Positions 15,641 through 23,094 of a DNA stretch of 23,939 nucleotides are shown in pieces. Position 1 is the stretch's first letter; each line of letters starts with the position of its first letter. Made by a program: the position numbers and the translations under genes. The notes beneath the pieces are model-generated. The model worked only from the letters and a program-made list of their open reading frames with translations, ran no database searches and was not told the origin of the DNA. The stretch is taken from the NCBI GenBank assembly GCA_023388035.1, contig JAEWGY010000099.1, forward strand, positions 1-23,939, given 5' to 3'. The DNA comes from Bacillota bacterium (lineage in GTDB: Bacteria > Bacillota_I > Bacilli_A > Erysipelotrichales > Erysipelotrichaceae).

Positions 15641-16494
15641 TGGCGATAATAGGAATATCTAAAAAACATAATGTACGTATTTATTTTGCGAATACTACTG
15701 ATCTAGTTAATAAGGCAACTAAGATTTTTAATCTAGCACCAACCAGTAGTGCAGCTTTAGGTCGTAATTTATCAATTACTGCACTAATGGGTTTAATGCT
15801 TAAAAATGAAGATGATCAAGTTACAACAATAATCAATGGTAATGGCAGTGCTGGTACTATTATGTCGATTGCAAGAAGTGATGGTAGTGTTAAAGGATTT
15901 ATTGCTAATCGTGATTTATATCTTAAGTATAATCATAATAATAAATTAGCAGTAGGTTTAACTATTGGTAACGATGGTTATTTAAGGGTTATTAAAAGGA
16001 CTAATAATAGTAATTTTACTGGTCAGGTTGAATTATTAGATGGTGAAATTGCTAAAGAATACTCATATTACTTTTTAAAATCAGAACAGTGTCCTAGTGT
16101 AGTTTCTTGTGGTGTTTTAGTTGAAGTTGACTATAGTATTAAAGCAGCTGGTGCTATTGTAATTCAGTTACTACCTAACTTTAGTGAGGAAGATCTAATT
16201 TACTTAGAAAAGATAGCTCATAAGTTCGAAAATATTTCTACTAAAATAAGTGAAAATAAGGACTATAAGGATATTATTTTACCTTATTTTGATGATTTTG
16301 AAGTTTTAAAGGAAAAAGAGCTACACTATCATTGTGATTGTCATAAAGAAAAGTTTATTAGTTCTTTACTTACCTTAAGCAGAGAAGATTTAAATGATTT
16401 ATTTAAAGAGCAAAATGAAATTGAAGTTTGCTGTGAATTTTGTGATAAGAAATATATTATTCAAAAGGATGAAATCTTTTCATGTCTAAATTAA
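15640..16494 (+). CDS. hslO: Redox-regulated molecular chaperone Hsp33
   Basis: Cytoplasmic holdase activated by oxidative unfolding stress. The 284-residue protein has the Hsp33 N-terminal domain, with recognisable TSSAALGRNLSITALMGLMLK and the INGNGSAGTIMSIARSDGSVKGFI region. The C-terminal zinc redox switch is intact: C232-x-C234 (HCDCHKEKF) and C265-x-x-C268 (CCEFC), with an extra Cys at 264. The length is normal. The ATG shares a base with the preceding stop. In Bacillus, hslO lies close downstream of ftsH; here ftsH and hslO are about 13 kb apart, with wall and envelope genes between. It overlaps the dus gene by 13 bases. Confidence 0.95.
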   Translation: MAIIGISKKHNVRIYFANTTDLVNKATKIFNLAPTSSAALGRNLSITALMGLMLKNEDDQVTTIINGNGSAGTIMSIARSDGSVKGFIANRDLYLKYNHNNKLAVGLTIGNDGYLRVIKRTNNSNFTGQVELLDGEIAKEYSYYFLKSEQCPSVVSCGVLVEVDYSIKAAGAIVIQLLPNFSEEDLIYLEKIAHKFENISTKISENKDYKDIILPYFDDFEVLKEKELHYHCDCHKEKFISSLLTLSREDLNDLFKEQNEIEVCCEFCDKKYIIQKDEIFSCLN

Positions 16495-17441
16495 TAAATT
16501 CTAATATCATCATTGCACCAATGGCTGGTATTACTAATAATGCTTTTTTAAAATTACTAAGTAAATTAGGAGCTAAAGTAGCAATCAAAGAAATGATTAG
16601 TGACAATGCTTTAAATTATGGTTCTTTAAAAAGCTTAGAAATGCTTAAAAAAGAAAGTATACCTAACATGACTATCGGGATCCAATTATTTGGATCCAGC
16701 GAACTATCGATGACTAAAGCAGCAATTTATATTGATAAGCATAGTGATTATGATTTTATTGATATTAATATGGGTTGTCCAGTGCCAAAAATCACTAAAC
16801 AAAAGGCTGGCGCTAGCCTTATGCTTGATGAAGAGCTAGCGGTTAGAATAGTTGCTTCTATTATTCGTAATGTTAAAAAACCAGTAAGTGTTAAAATGCG
16901 TTTAGGTTATAACTCACAAAATATTAATTGTTTATCCTTAGCTAGAAAATTAGAAGCAATTGGTGTTTTTATGATCACTATTCATGCTAGAACTAGAGCT
17001 GATATGTATGGTGGATCACTTTTGTATGAAGAGGTTTTAAAAGTTAAGAAAGCTTTAAAGATACCGGTTGTTGTTAATGGTGATATTAAATCACTTGATG
17101 ATTATAAAAGATTAAAGGAACTAGGTTTTAATAAGATGATGATTGGTAGAGCATTAGTTGCGAAACCTTATTTAGTCAGTCAATTAGAAGCCTATGAAAA
17201 AAATGAAGAAATTAAAGAAATAAAACCTGAATTTGCTATGCAATTAATGAGGGATCATTTTTTGAATTTAATTGAGCTTAAAGGAGAAAAAATGGCCTGT
17301 TTAGAATTTAGAGGAATCGCTGCTTATTATTTAAATGGTTTTAAGAATGCTACAAAATATAAAAGAGAACTAGTTAAAATAAATAGTAAAGCAGATTTTC
17401 TTAAAATCATTGATGAAATAATTGCAGATAGTAAAATATAA
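16482..17441 (+). CDS. tRNA-dihydrouridine synthase (DusB-type)
   Basis: Flavin enzyme that reduces uridines to dihydrouridine in tRNA. The 319-residue sequence has the FMN-binding start IIAPMAGITNNAF (10-22), the catalytic INMGCPVPKITKQKAGASLM with C99, VSVKMRLGY, the HARTR motif with its conserved His, and the phosphate-binding VNGDIKSLDDYKR and MIGRAL stretches. The C-terminal RNA-binding helical domain is present. The overall pattern is closest to DusB of Bacillota, so dusB is likely, but subtypes are not certain by eye. The ATG at 16482 lies within the end of hslO; AAGGA is rather far upstream, so coupling probably helps. It is the last gene of the murA operon. Confidence 0.93.
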   Translation: MSKLINSNIIIAPMAGITNNAFLKLLSKLGAKVAIKEMISDNALNYGSLKSLEMLKKESIPNMTIGIQLFGSSELSMTKAAIYIDKHSDYDFIDINMGCPVPKITKQKAGASLMLDEELAVRIVASIIRNVKKPVSVKMRLGYNSQNINCLSLARKLEAIGVFMITIHARTRADMYGGSLLYEEVLKVKKALKIPVVVNGDIKSLDDYKRLKELGFNKMMIGRALVAKPYLVSQLEAYEKNEEIKEIKPEFAMQLMRDHFLNLIELKGEKMACLEFRGIAAYYLNGFKNATKYKRELVKINSKADFLKIIDEIIADSKI

Positions 17442-17442
17442 C

Positions 17443-17471
17443 TTGCTAAGTAGTCTAGTTTATGATATTAT
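17443..17471 (+). promoter_or_regulatory. Promoter for the rpmE-tdk-prfA-prmC-degV run
   Basis: TTGCTA (17443-17448), a 17-base spacer and TATTAT (17466-17471), with TG one base before the -10 (extended -10, TGATATTAT). The leader would be about 50 bases and contains a short TAAGT/ACTTA hairpin. L31 leaders with regulatory structure are known in several phyla, but I do not see a recognisable one here. Confidence 0.6.
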
Positions 17472-17526
17472 TTATAAGTAAAACTTACTTTAGATTGATT
17501 TGATATCTAAGGCAGAAGGAGGAATT

Positions 17527-17736
17527 ATGAAAAAAGGAATACATCCTACATATTATCGTGTTAATGTTGTATGTGCTGGTTGTGGAACAACTTTTGAAAC
17601 TGGATCAACTGTTAATAAAGAAATTAAAGTTGATACTTGTTCAAATTGTCATCCATTCTATACTGGTCGTCAAAGATTTGCGGCAGCTCAAGGTCGTATT
17701 GAGAAGTTTAATAAGAAATATGGCATCAAAAAATAA
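17527..17736 (+). CDS. rpmE: 50S ribosomal protein L31
   Basis: A 69-residue large-subunit protein of the zinc-binding (C+) type: C16-x-x-C19 and C38-x-x-C41 flank the central strand, and the family signatures MKKGIHP at the start and CHPFYTGRQRF are present. I start it at the ATG at 17527, immediately after GAAGGAGGAATT; an in-frame ATG at 17500 lacks this site and would add nine residues absent from the family. The C-terminus is typical for type A L31. Its stop lies inside the stem of a terminator. rpmE followed by tdk and prfA is a conserved order in Bacillota. Confidence 0.97.
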   Translation: MKKGIHPTYYRVNVVCAGCGTTFETGSTVNKEIKVDTCSNCHPFYTGRQRFAAAQGRIEKFNKKYGIKK

Positions 17737-17754
17737 GAGTTCGCTCTTATTTTT
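17729..17754 (+). terminator. Intrinsic terminator/attenuator after rpmE
   Basis: AAAATAAGAG (17730-17739) pairs with CTCTTATTTT (17744-17753) around the tetraloop TTCG and continues into a T-rich tail. The rpmE stop codon is in its left arm. With tdk only 34 bases after rpmE and no clear new promoter between, it probably lowers rather than abolishes expression of the downstream genes. Confidence 0.8.
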
Positions 17755-17769
17755 TATTATGAGGTAAGT

Positions 17770-18417
17770 ATGTATCGTAATTTTAATGAAGGTTGGATAG
17801 AGGTTATTGCCGGCTGTATGTTTGCTGGTAAGACTGAAGAATTAATTAAGCGAATTAAAGTATTAGAATTAGCTAAAAAGAAAATTAAGGTTTTTAAACC
17901 AAAAATCGATAATCGTTATAGTGATGATGAGATAGTTTCTCATTCAGGATTAAGAGTTAAATGTTTAGTGGTTGATAAGGCTAGAGAAATTTTAGAATTA
18001 ATCAATAATGATGATGAGGTTATTTTAATAGATGAAGTTCAATTTTTTGATGATGAAATTGTTGCTGTTTGTGATCTTATCGCTTCAAGATCAATTCCAG
18101 TTATTTGCGCAGGCCTAGATCTTGATTTTAGAGCCTGTGTATTTGGTCCAATGGGTAAACTAATGGCAATCGCTGAATATGTGACTAAATTAACTGCTGT
18201 TTGTAGTGTTTGTGGTAATCCAGCTACTAGAACGCAGCGTTTAGTAAATGGTAAACCTGCAAAATATAATGATCCTACTATTTTGGTAGGAGCTAATGAA
18301 GCTTATGAACCAAGATGTCGTACACATCATAAGGTAAAAGGTAAATATAGGAGTTATTATGGAAGCAAAATTTATCAAATTAGAAGCAATCGAAAAAAGA
18401 TATCTAGAATTAAATGA
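17770..18417 (+). CDS. tdk: Thymidine kinase
   Basis: Salvage enzyme phosphorylating thymidine with ATP in the cytoplasm. The type II thymidine kinase features are all present: P-loop GCMFAGKT (15-22), catalytic E89 in LIDEVQFF, the GLDLDFR segment (115-121), and the zinc site C145-x-x-C148 with C183-x-x-H186. GAGGTAAGT precedes the ATG. The 215-residue length exceeds the usual 190-200 because the frame runs about 19 residues into prfA (overlap of 59 bases); that tail (from residue 197) is basic and probably not part of the folded enzyme. The rpmE-tdk-prfA order agrees with the call. Confidence 0.96.
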   Translation: MYRNFNEGWIEVIAGCMFAGKTEELIKRIKVLELAKKKIKVFKPKIDNRYSDDEIVSHSGLRVKCLVVDKAREILELINNDDEVILIDEVQFFDDEIVAVCDLIASRSIPVICAGLDLDFRACVFGPMGKLMAIAEYVTKLTAVCSVCGNPATRTQRLVNGKPAKYNDPTILVGANEAYEPRCRTHHKVKGKYRSYYGSKIYQIRSNRKKISRIK

Positions 18418-19438
18418 TTTATTAGTTAGTGAGGAAGTTATCTCCAACCCTAAATTAATGCTTAAATATGGGAAAGAGGCTGCAAGATTAAAGGAAACCT
18501 ATGAGGCTTATAATGAATATAAGAGTCTTAATTCATTAATCAAAGAATCATTGGATGCTATTAAGGAAGAAAGTGATTTAGAATTAAAAGAAATTTTAGA
18601 AGCTGAAAGCATTGAACTTAAGGAAAAATTAAATAAGGTTAATGAAAGATTAGATTATCTATTGATCCCTAAAGATGTTGAAGATAATTATGATGCAATT
18701 GTTGAAATTAGAGGAGCAGCTGGTGGGGATGAAGGAAATATCTTTGCCGGTGATTTATATCGTATGTATTCTTACTATGCTCAAAGTTTAGGTTTTAAAC
18801 TTGAAGTGTTAGAAGCTAGTGAATCAGCAGCTGGAGGTTATACCTTAATATCCTTTTTAATTAAAGGTGAAGGAGCATATCGTTATTTTAAATTTGAATC
18901 AGGATCTCATCGTGTGCAAAGAGTTCCTAAAACTGAAGCTCAAGGAAGAGTACATACCTCTACAGCTACAGTCTTAGTACTACCAGATATTGAAGATGAT
19001 GATATTGAAATTCCTGATAGTGAATTACAAATTGAAACTCATCGTGCATCTGGAGCGGGAGGTCAGCATATTAATAAAACTGATAGTGCAGTAAGAATTA
19101 CGCATATTCCTACTGGTATTAGTGTTAATTGTCAAGATGGAAGATCGCAGCTAGCTAATAAGGAAACAGCCTTAAAACTTATTAGATCAAAAGTTTATGA
19201 AGAAATTAAAAGACAAAAGGATGAAGAGTTAGGTAAGATTAGAAAATCTAAAATTGGTTCTGGTGATCGATCTGAAAAAATCAGAACCTATAATTATCCT
19301 CAAAATAGAGTAACTGATCACCGTATTGGGCTTACTATCAATCAATTAGATCGTATTATTGAAGGTAAGCTTAATGATATTATCGATGCACTTCACGCTT
19401 ATGAAATAAAAGAGAAATTATTAAATGACATACAATAA
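18359..19438 (+). CDS. prfA: Peptide chain release factor 1
   Basis: Releases peptides at UAA and UAG codons. The 359-residue protein has the RF1 codon-recognition tripeptide of PxT type (P190-K-T192 in RVQRVPKTEAQGRVHTS), which separates it from RF2 (SPF). The GGQ catalytic motif is at 234-236 in ASGAGGQHINKTDSAVR. Gln236 is the residue methylated by PrmC, encoded by the next gene. The start ATG at 18359 has AGGAG six bases upstream and lies within the 3' end of tdk; the length and N-terminal helix agree with RF1. Its last 14 bases overlap prmC. Since TGA is a stop in this genome, an RF2 gene is expected elsewhere. Confidence 0.97.
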   Translation: MEAKFIKLEAIEKRYLELNDLLVSEEVISNPKLMLKYGKEAARLKETYEAYNEYKSLNSLIKESLDAIKEESDLELKEILEAESIELKEKLNKVNERLDYLLIPKDVEDNYDAIVEIRGAAGGDEGNIFAGDLYRMYSYYAQSLGFKLEVLEASESAAGGYTLISFLIKGEGAYRYFKFESGSHRVQRVPKTEAQGRVHTSTATVLVLPDIEDDDIEIPDSELQIETHRASGAGGQHINKTDSAVRITHIPTGISVNCQDGRSQLANKETALKLIRSKVYEEIKRQKDEELGKIRKSKIGSGDRSEKIRTYNYPQNRVTDHRIGLTINQLDRIIEGKLNDIIDALHAYEIKEKLLNDIQ

Positions 19439-20282
19439 ACTAATTAGATCCTATCGTCAAAAATTTATTGAGCATAATGTTGATATTAATGTCTTAAAAT
19501 ATTATTTTTTCGAAAGATTAAATGAGATGGGTAAAGATCTTTACTTAGAAATGGATAATGAAATTGATCCTAACATTAATAAGCAACTGGAAAATGATCT
19601 TGAATTAATGCTTAAACATAAACCCTTAGCCCAAATTTTAGGTTATTGTTTCTTTTATGGAAATAAAATTATGATTAATGAAGATGTTTTAATTCCCCGT
19701 TATGAAACTGAAGAATTAGTTTTAAATATCTTAATGGAAATTGATAATAATTTTAAGCATCCTAATTTAAAAATAGTGGATATTGGTACTGGTAGTGGAG
19801 CGATAGCAATCAGTCTTAAAAAAGAATTACCTGATTCTAAGGTTTGGGCTAGTGATATTTCCACAAAAGCCTTAGATGTTGCAGCTAGGAATGCTGAAAT
19901 AAATAATACTAAAATTAATTTTCTTAAAGGGGATATGCTTAAGCCCTTTATCGATGAAAAGATGAAGTTTGATATTCTAGTTTCTAATCCCCCTTATATT
20001 CCTAATGATGAGCAGATTGATAGTGCTGTTAAGGACTATGAACCACATATTTCACTTTTTGGCGGGGAAGATGGTCTTAAATATTATCGAATAATATTAG
20101 AAAATTGTGTTAAAATATTAAATGATCAAGCATTAATTGCTTTTGAGATTGGTTATCGACAAAAGGAAGATTTAAGTTTATTAATAAATCAGTATCTACC
20201 CTTTGCTACATATGAATTCATCAAAGATATTAATGCTAAAGATCGTATTTTACTAATCAGAATTAATAAAGGAGTGAAATGA
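19425..20282 (+). CDS. prmC: Release factor glutamine N5-methyltransferase
   Basis: SAM-dependent methyltransferase that modifies the Gln of the GGQ motif in release factors. The SAM-binding motif VDIGTGSGAIA (118-128) and the catalytic NPPY (188-191) in FDILVSNPPYIPNDEQ are present, and the N-terminal helical domain contains LAQILGYCFFYG. The 285-residue length is normal. It directly follows prfA, its substrate gene, with a 14-base overlap and only a weak ribosome site, so translation is coupled. The stop is TGA and overlaps the ATG of the next gene (ATGA), direct evidence that TGA is read as stop here. Confidence 0.96.
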   Translation: MTYNKLIRSYRQKFIEHNVDINVLKYYFFERLNEMGKDLYLEMDNEIDPNINKQLENDLELMLKHKPLAQILGYCFFYGNKIMINEDVLIPRYETEELVLNILMEIDNNFKHPNLKIVDIGTGSGAIAISLKKELPDSKVWASDISTKALDVAARNAEINNTKINFLKGDMLKPFIDEKMKFDILVSNPPYIPNDEQIDSAVKDYEPHISLFGGEDGLKYYRIILENCVKILNDQALIAFEIGYRQKEDLSLLINQYLPFATYEFIKDINAKDRILLIRINKGVK

Positions 20283-21151
20283 CAAATTATTTGATTTCTA
20301 CTAGTACAACCTGTGATTTAAAACCAGAAATAGTAGCTAAAAATGATATTAGATTGATTAACTTTTGTTTTTACATTGGTGATAAGGAATATGAGGATGA
20401 TTTAGGAGTATCATATCCTTATAGTAAATTTTATGAAGATATCAATAATGGTATTTTGCCAACAACTTCGCTAGTTAATTTAGAGCGTTATAAAGAATAT
20501 TTTCGTAGTTTATTAAAAGAAGGTAAAGATGTTTTACATATTGCCTTTAGTTCTAAATTATCAGGATCTTTTAATAACGCATATTTAGCAGCTTTAGAAG
20601 TGAATGAAGAATTCACTAATAATATTGTACTTATTGATAGTAAATTAGCTTCTTGTGCTCAAGGAATGTTAGTAGAGCTTGCGGTAAGAAATAGAGAAAA
20701 AGGCCTAGATATTAATCAGAATGCTGCAAATCTTGAGAAAATACGAGATAATATCTATGTTGCTTTATGTACTAGTGATATTAAGCATTTATTAAGAGGT
20801 GGTCGTATTTCTAAGGCTAATGCAATTATTGCAGGTACTTTAAATATTGTACCGATGATCGGTATTAATTTAGAAGGAGCTTTAGAACCATTTAAAAAAT
20901 GCTTAGGTAAAAAGAAAGCGATGTTAGAGCTTGTTAGAGATATTGATCTTAGGATTGATGATGATTATAAAGAGTGTTATGTATTACATACTGAAGCTTA
21001 TGATGAAGCCTTAAAATTAAAGGAAATGATTCTTAAAAAGGATCCTAATATTAATGTCAAAATTGGTTATATCGGCAATGTTATCGGCTCACATTTAGGT
21101 TGCGGAGCACTTGCTATTGTATATCTTGCTAAAGAGGGAAGGAAATATTAA
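20279..21151 (+). CDS. DegV family fatty-acid-binding protein
   Basis: A 290-residue protein with the DegV pattern: MTNYLISTSTTCDLKPEI at the start, the PTTS lipid-binding motif at 61-64, and the SSKLSGSFNNA segment (91-101). DegV proteins bind long-chain fatty acids; in Bacillota the related FakB proteins present fatty acids to the kinase FakA for phospholipid synthesis. Whether this one is a FakB cannot be settled without a fakA gene in view. AAAGGAG precedes the ATG, and the start overlaps the prmC stop by four bases. It is the last gene before a strong terminator. Confidence 0.9.
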   Translation: MTNYLISTSTTCDLKPEIVAKNDIRLINFCFYIGDKEYEDDLGVSYPYSKFYEDINNGILPTTSLVNLERYKEYFRSLLKEGKDVLHIAFSSKLSGSFNNAYLAALEVNEEFTNNIVLIDSKLASCAQGMLVELAVRNREKGLDINQNAANLEKIRDNIYVALCTSDIKHLLRGGRISKANAIIAGTLNIVPMIGINLEGALEPFKKCLGKKKAMLELVRDIDLRIDDDYKECYVLHTEAYDEALKLKEMILKKDPNINVKIGYIGNVIGSHLGCGALAIVYLAKEGRKY

Positions 21152-21178
21152 GATGAAGCTATGCTTCATTTTTTTTTA
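21150..21178 (+). terminator. Intrinsic terminator after degV
   Basis: ATGAAGC (21153-21159) and GCTTCAT (21163-21169) pair around TAT, with further A-T pairs and a G-T pair extending the base. A run of ten T residues follows. The degV stop codon (21149-21151) touches the stem base. This is a textbook rho-independent terminator and closes the conserved part of the window. Confidence 0.88.
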
Positions 21179-21247
21179 TAAAATTATCTTTTTGAGCATA
21201 AAAGTTGCAATTTTAAGCAAATTAAAAAAAATAAATATTTAAAGTTT

Positions 21248-21386
21248 TATAATGCTAATATAAGGAGGAATAAGTTTTTTAGTTTTAAAAGCATAAAATT
21301 ATGAATATTTCAAGATACAAGAACGGCGATAAGTAGAATTTGTTTATTTAAAAATAGTTAATTTTATTTTAAAAAAGGAGAATAAT
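21248..21386 (+). promoter_or_regulatory. Long leader of the secreted-protein gene, with -10 and an unused Shine-Dalgarno
   Basis: TATAAT at 21248-21253 could start a leader of about 130 bases; no good -35 is seen. AAGGAGG (21262-21268) follows but has no ATG, GTG or TTG at usable distance. At 21301 an ATG opens an 11-codon frame (MNISRYKNGDK, stop TAG at 21334-21336) without a ribosome site. The real ribosome site, AAAAAAGGAG, lies just before the ATG at 21387. The leader looks like a decayed gene start or a regulatory leader. Confidence 0.35.
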
Positions 21387-21872
21387 ATGAAAAAAAATAA
21401 AATAATAAAAAAATTTTTAATAACTTTTATGTTACTTATAAATATTATGCCGTTAAATATTTCAAAAGCTATCGCTCTTAAGCCTACCGTGCATATTACT
21501 GAATTTTGTCATGGTAACTATAAAAAATATACTGGTGAGTCTTTTAAATTAATAAGGGAAATGCCTTATTACGTTGCTCCTGGTCAAGAATTTTATTATT
21601 CAACTACAGTAGAAGAGACTATAACTAGTAGCTTTAGCTTTAATGTATTATCTCTTAATTTAGGTATAGAAAAAAGCAAAAGTGTTTCCGGTACAGTAGG
21701 TAATCATTTACACAATACTAGCAATATACCTAAATCTGTTAAGTTATATGGTGTATATAATAATTATGATGTTTATATAGAGGATAGAATACCTAATTCA
21801 AATAGCTGTACTTATAGAGTGGTTAGCGGCTATGAACCTAAAGCCTTCATGTTTAGTATTGATGAATTTTAA
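21387..21872 (+). CDS. Small secreted protein of unknown function
   Basis: Not recognised. The 161-residue protein has a clear Sec signal: MKKNKIIKKF, a hydrophobic core (about 11-24) and a likely cleavage after A30 (KAIA, then LKPT). The mature part of about 131 residues has two Cys (C41 and C141) that could form a disulfide. The middle (PGQEFYYSTTVEETITSSFSFNVLSLNLGIEKSKSVSG) is rich in Ser/Thr with alternating hydrophobic residues, suggesting amphipathic beta strands. A Tyr-rich strand pattern (KLYGVYNNYDVYIED) follows. Such strands are seen in secreted beta-sandwich and membrane-active proteins, but nothing here proves that. An excellent ribosome site precedes the ATG. It is probably cotranscribed with the lipoprotein gene 11 bases downstream. 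Confidence 0.75.
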   Translation: MKKNKIIKKFLITFMLLINIMPLNISKAIALKPTVHITEFCHGNYKKYTGESFKLIREMPYYVAPGQEFYYSTTVEETITSSFSFNVLSLNLGIEKSKSVSGTVGNHLHNTSNIPKSVKLYGVYNNYDVYIEDRIPNSNSCTYRVVSGYEPKAFMFSIDEF

Positions 21873-21883
21873 TGTAGGTTTTT

Positions 21884-22810
21884 ATGAAAATAATTAAACC
21901 AATACTCGTAATATTATTTTTATTTACGCTTATTTCATGTAAGTCTAATCCTCAGACTAAGGAAGAATTAGACGCTAAAACACAAAAGGTAATAGTTAAT
22001 TTTAACGGTATTGAGAGTTATGGTGATGATGTTAAAGCTTTGATTAACTACTCATTTGAAAATGATGAAGATCTAGATTGTGATCTAAAATTACCTAATA
22101 CTGTTAAAAATAATTCTGAAGCAACTTTAAAATGTAATTTTAAAAACAATAAGAAGTTAAGTTCTGAAAAGAGAATTATAATTAATAATTTAATTACTCA
22201 TATGTATGAAAGTTATCCTTATACAAATGAAACCCTACCTTATAGTGTATTTAGTGATGGATTTGCCTTTAATCCTGATTATGTAGCTATACTAAAAGAG
22301 TTTTATACCATTAAGAATGATAAGAATTATGGTATTGAATATAGCAGTGAGAAAATTGGGGATATAAATAACTTTATCAATATTAATAAGTATGAAAGTT
22401 ATCAAAAACATAAAGGTCAAAAAATACTGGATAATAATATTTTTATAGCCATCTATGAAACTCTGAGTAATGATAGTAATTTTAATGAAAAACAAACTTT
22501 TTCAAGAAAATATTTATTAGCTGTTTATACCGATATTTTTAGAAAGGTTACTACCATAAATGATCAAACAGTATTCAGTCTAATAGAAATGAATCTTGAT
22601 GATTATAGTTATAAACTAATTAATGATTTTCCTAAACCAACATTTGTAATTTTTGCTGATGATATCGATACGCTTAAAAAGAATATTCCTAATTTTGATA
22701 AAATTCTAGTAGCCGGCATTATCTATGATGATCTTAAGAAAATTAATCCTTTCTCTTATGGTGTATCTAATATGCTTGAGGCTAGACCTGATTTTTTAAA
22801 TATTAATTAA
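21884..22810 (+). CDS. Lipoprotein of unknown function
   Basis: A 308-residue predicted lipoprotein: MKIIKPILVILFLFTLISC ends in the lipobox LISC with C19 as the lipidated residue, so the protein should be anchored outside the membrane. Residues about 35-100 contain an Asn/Glu/Lys-rich beta-like segment with a Cys pair (CDLKLP and LKCNFK). The rest is a mixed alpha/beta domain with no motif I know. The ribosome site (TAGG) is weak and the gap to the preceding gene is 11 bases, so expression is likely coupled to that secreted protein. Membrane anchor plus secreted partner suggests a two-component surface unit, but no function can be assigned. Confidence 0.78.
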   Translation: MKIIKPILVILFLFTLISCKSNPQTKEELDAKTQKVIVNFNGIESYGDDVKALINYSFENDEDLDCDLKLPNTVKNNSEATLKCNFKNNKKLSSEKRIIINNLITHMYESYPYTNETLPYSVFSDGFAFNPDYVAILKEFYTIKNDKNYGIEYSSEKIGDINNFININKYESYQKHKGQKILDNNIFIAIYETLSNDSNFNEKQTFSRKYLLAVYTDIFRKVTTINDQTVFSLIEMNLDDYSYKLINDFPKPTFVIFADDIDTLKKNIPNFDKILVAGIIYDDLKKINPFSYGVSNMLEARPDFLNIN

Positions 22811-22822
22811 TTCTAATTAATT

Positions 22823-22857
22823 ATAAACCTTTTGCCATTAAGCAAAAGGTTTATTTA
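22823..22857 (+). terminator. Intrinsic terminator after the lipoprotein gene
   Basis: A 13-bp perfect stem, ATAAACCTTTTGC (22823-22835) with GCAAAAGGTTTAT (22842-22854), encloses the loop CATTAA and runs into TTATTTATTA. It lies 13 bases after the lipoprotein stop and should end that transcript. The right-hand arm is part of an AT-rich tract that is partly repeated downstream. Confidence 0.85.
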
Positions 22858-22954
22858 TTATCTAAAATATCCTATGATAAATTATTATAAAATTTGATCC
22901 TAGCTAAGCTTATTTATTATCTATGGATTTTAGTTTTAAAAATAAGTAAAAACG

Positions 22955-23003
22955 AAAAGAATTCCTGCAATTGATAATCATCTTTATATGAAAGAATTCT
23001 TTT
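22955..23003. repeat. Inverted repeat with 29-base spacer
   Basis: AAAAGAATTC (22955-22964) and GAATTCTTTT (22994-23003) are perfect inverted 10-mers. Because GAATTC is itself a palindrome, AAAGAATTC also occurs as a direct repeat. The 29-base spacer is long for a terminator. It could be a protein-binding pair or the trace of a small element; no target duplication is visible. Confidence 0.4.
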
Positions 23004-23094
23004 AGTGTGCTTATTTACTGATTTAGCGAAGATAAAAAAATGAAAGATTAAAAAAACTAAAAGAGAAAGCAAAAGATTAATTAAAGTTATAAAA

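Noticed and set aside
17472..17526. A riboswitch or L31 autoregulatory leader before rpmE
   Set aside because: Only a five-pair hairpin is visible and no known leader consensus; too little to call.
17558..17767. A 69-codon frame overlapping rpmE
   Set aside because: Leu/Lys-rich out-of-frame reading of the L31 gene; the zinc ribbon frame is clearly the real one.
18241..18447. A 68-codon minus-strand frame opposite the tdk-prfA overlap
   Set aside because: No ribosome site; both + strand genes are certain.
20280..20282. TGA read as tryptophan (Mollicutes code)
   Set aside because: prmC ends at this TGA with normal length and the overlap ATGA with the next gene; Trp is encoded by TGG throughout.
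22292..22495. A 67-codon minus-strand frame inside the lipoprotein gene
   Set aside because: Hydrophobic Ile/Phe-rich product typical of the reverse strand of AT-rich coding DNA; no start signals.
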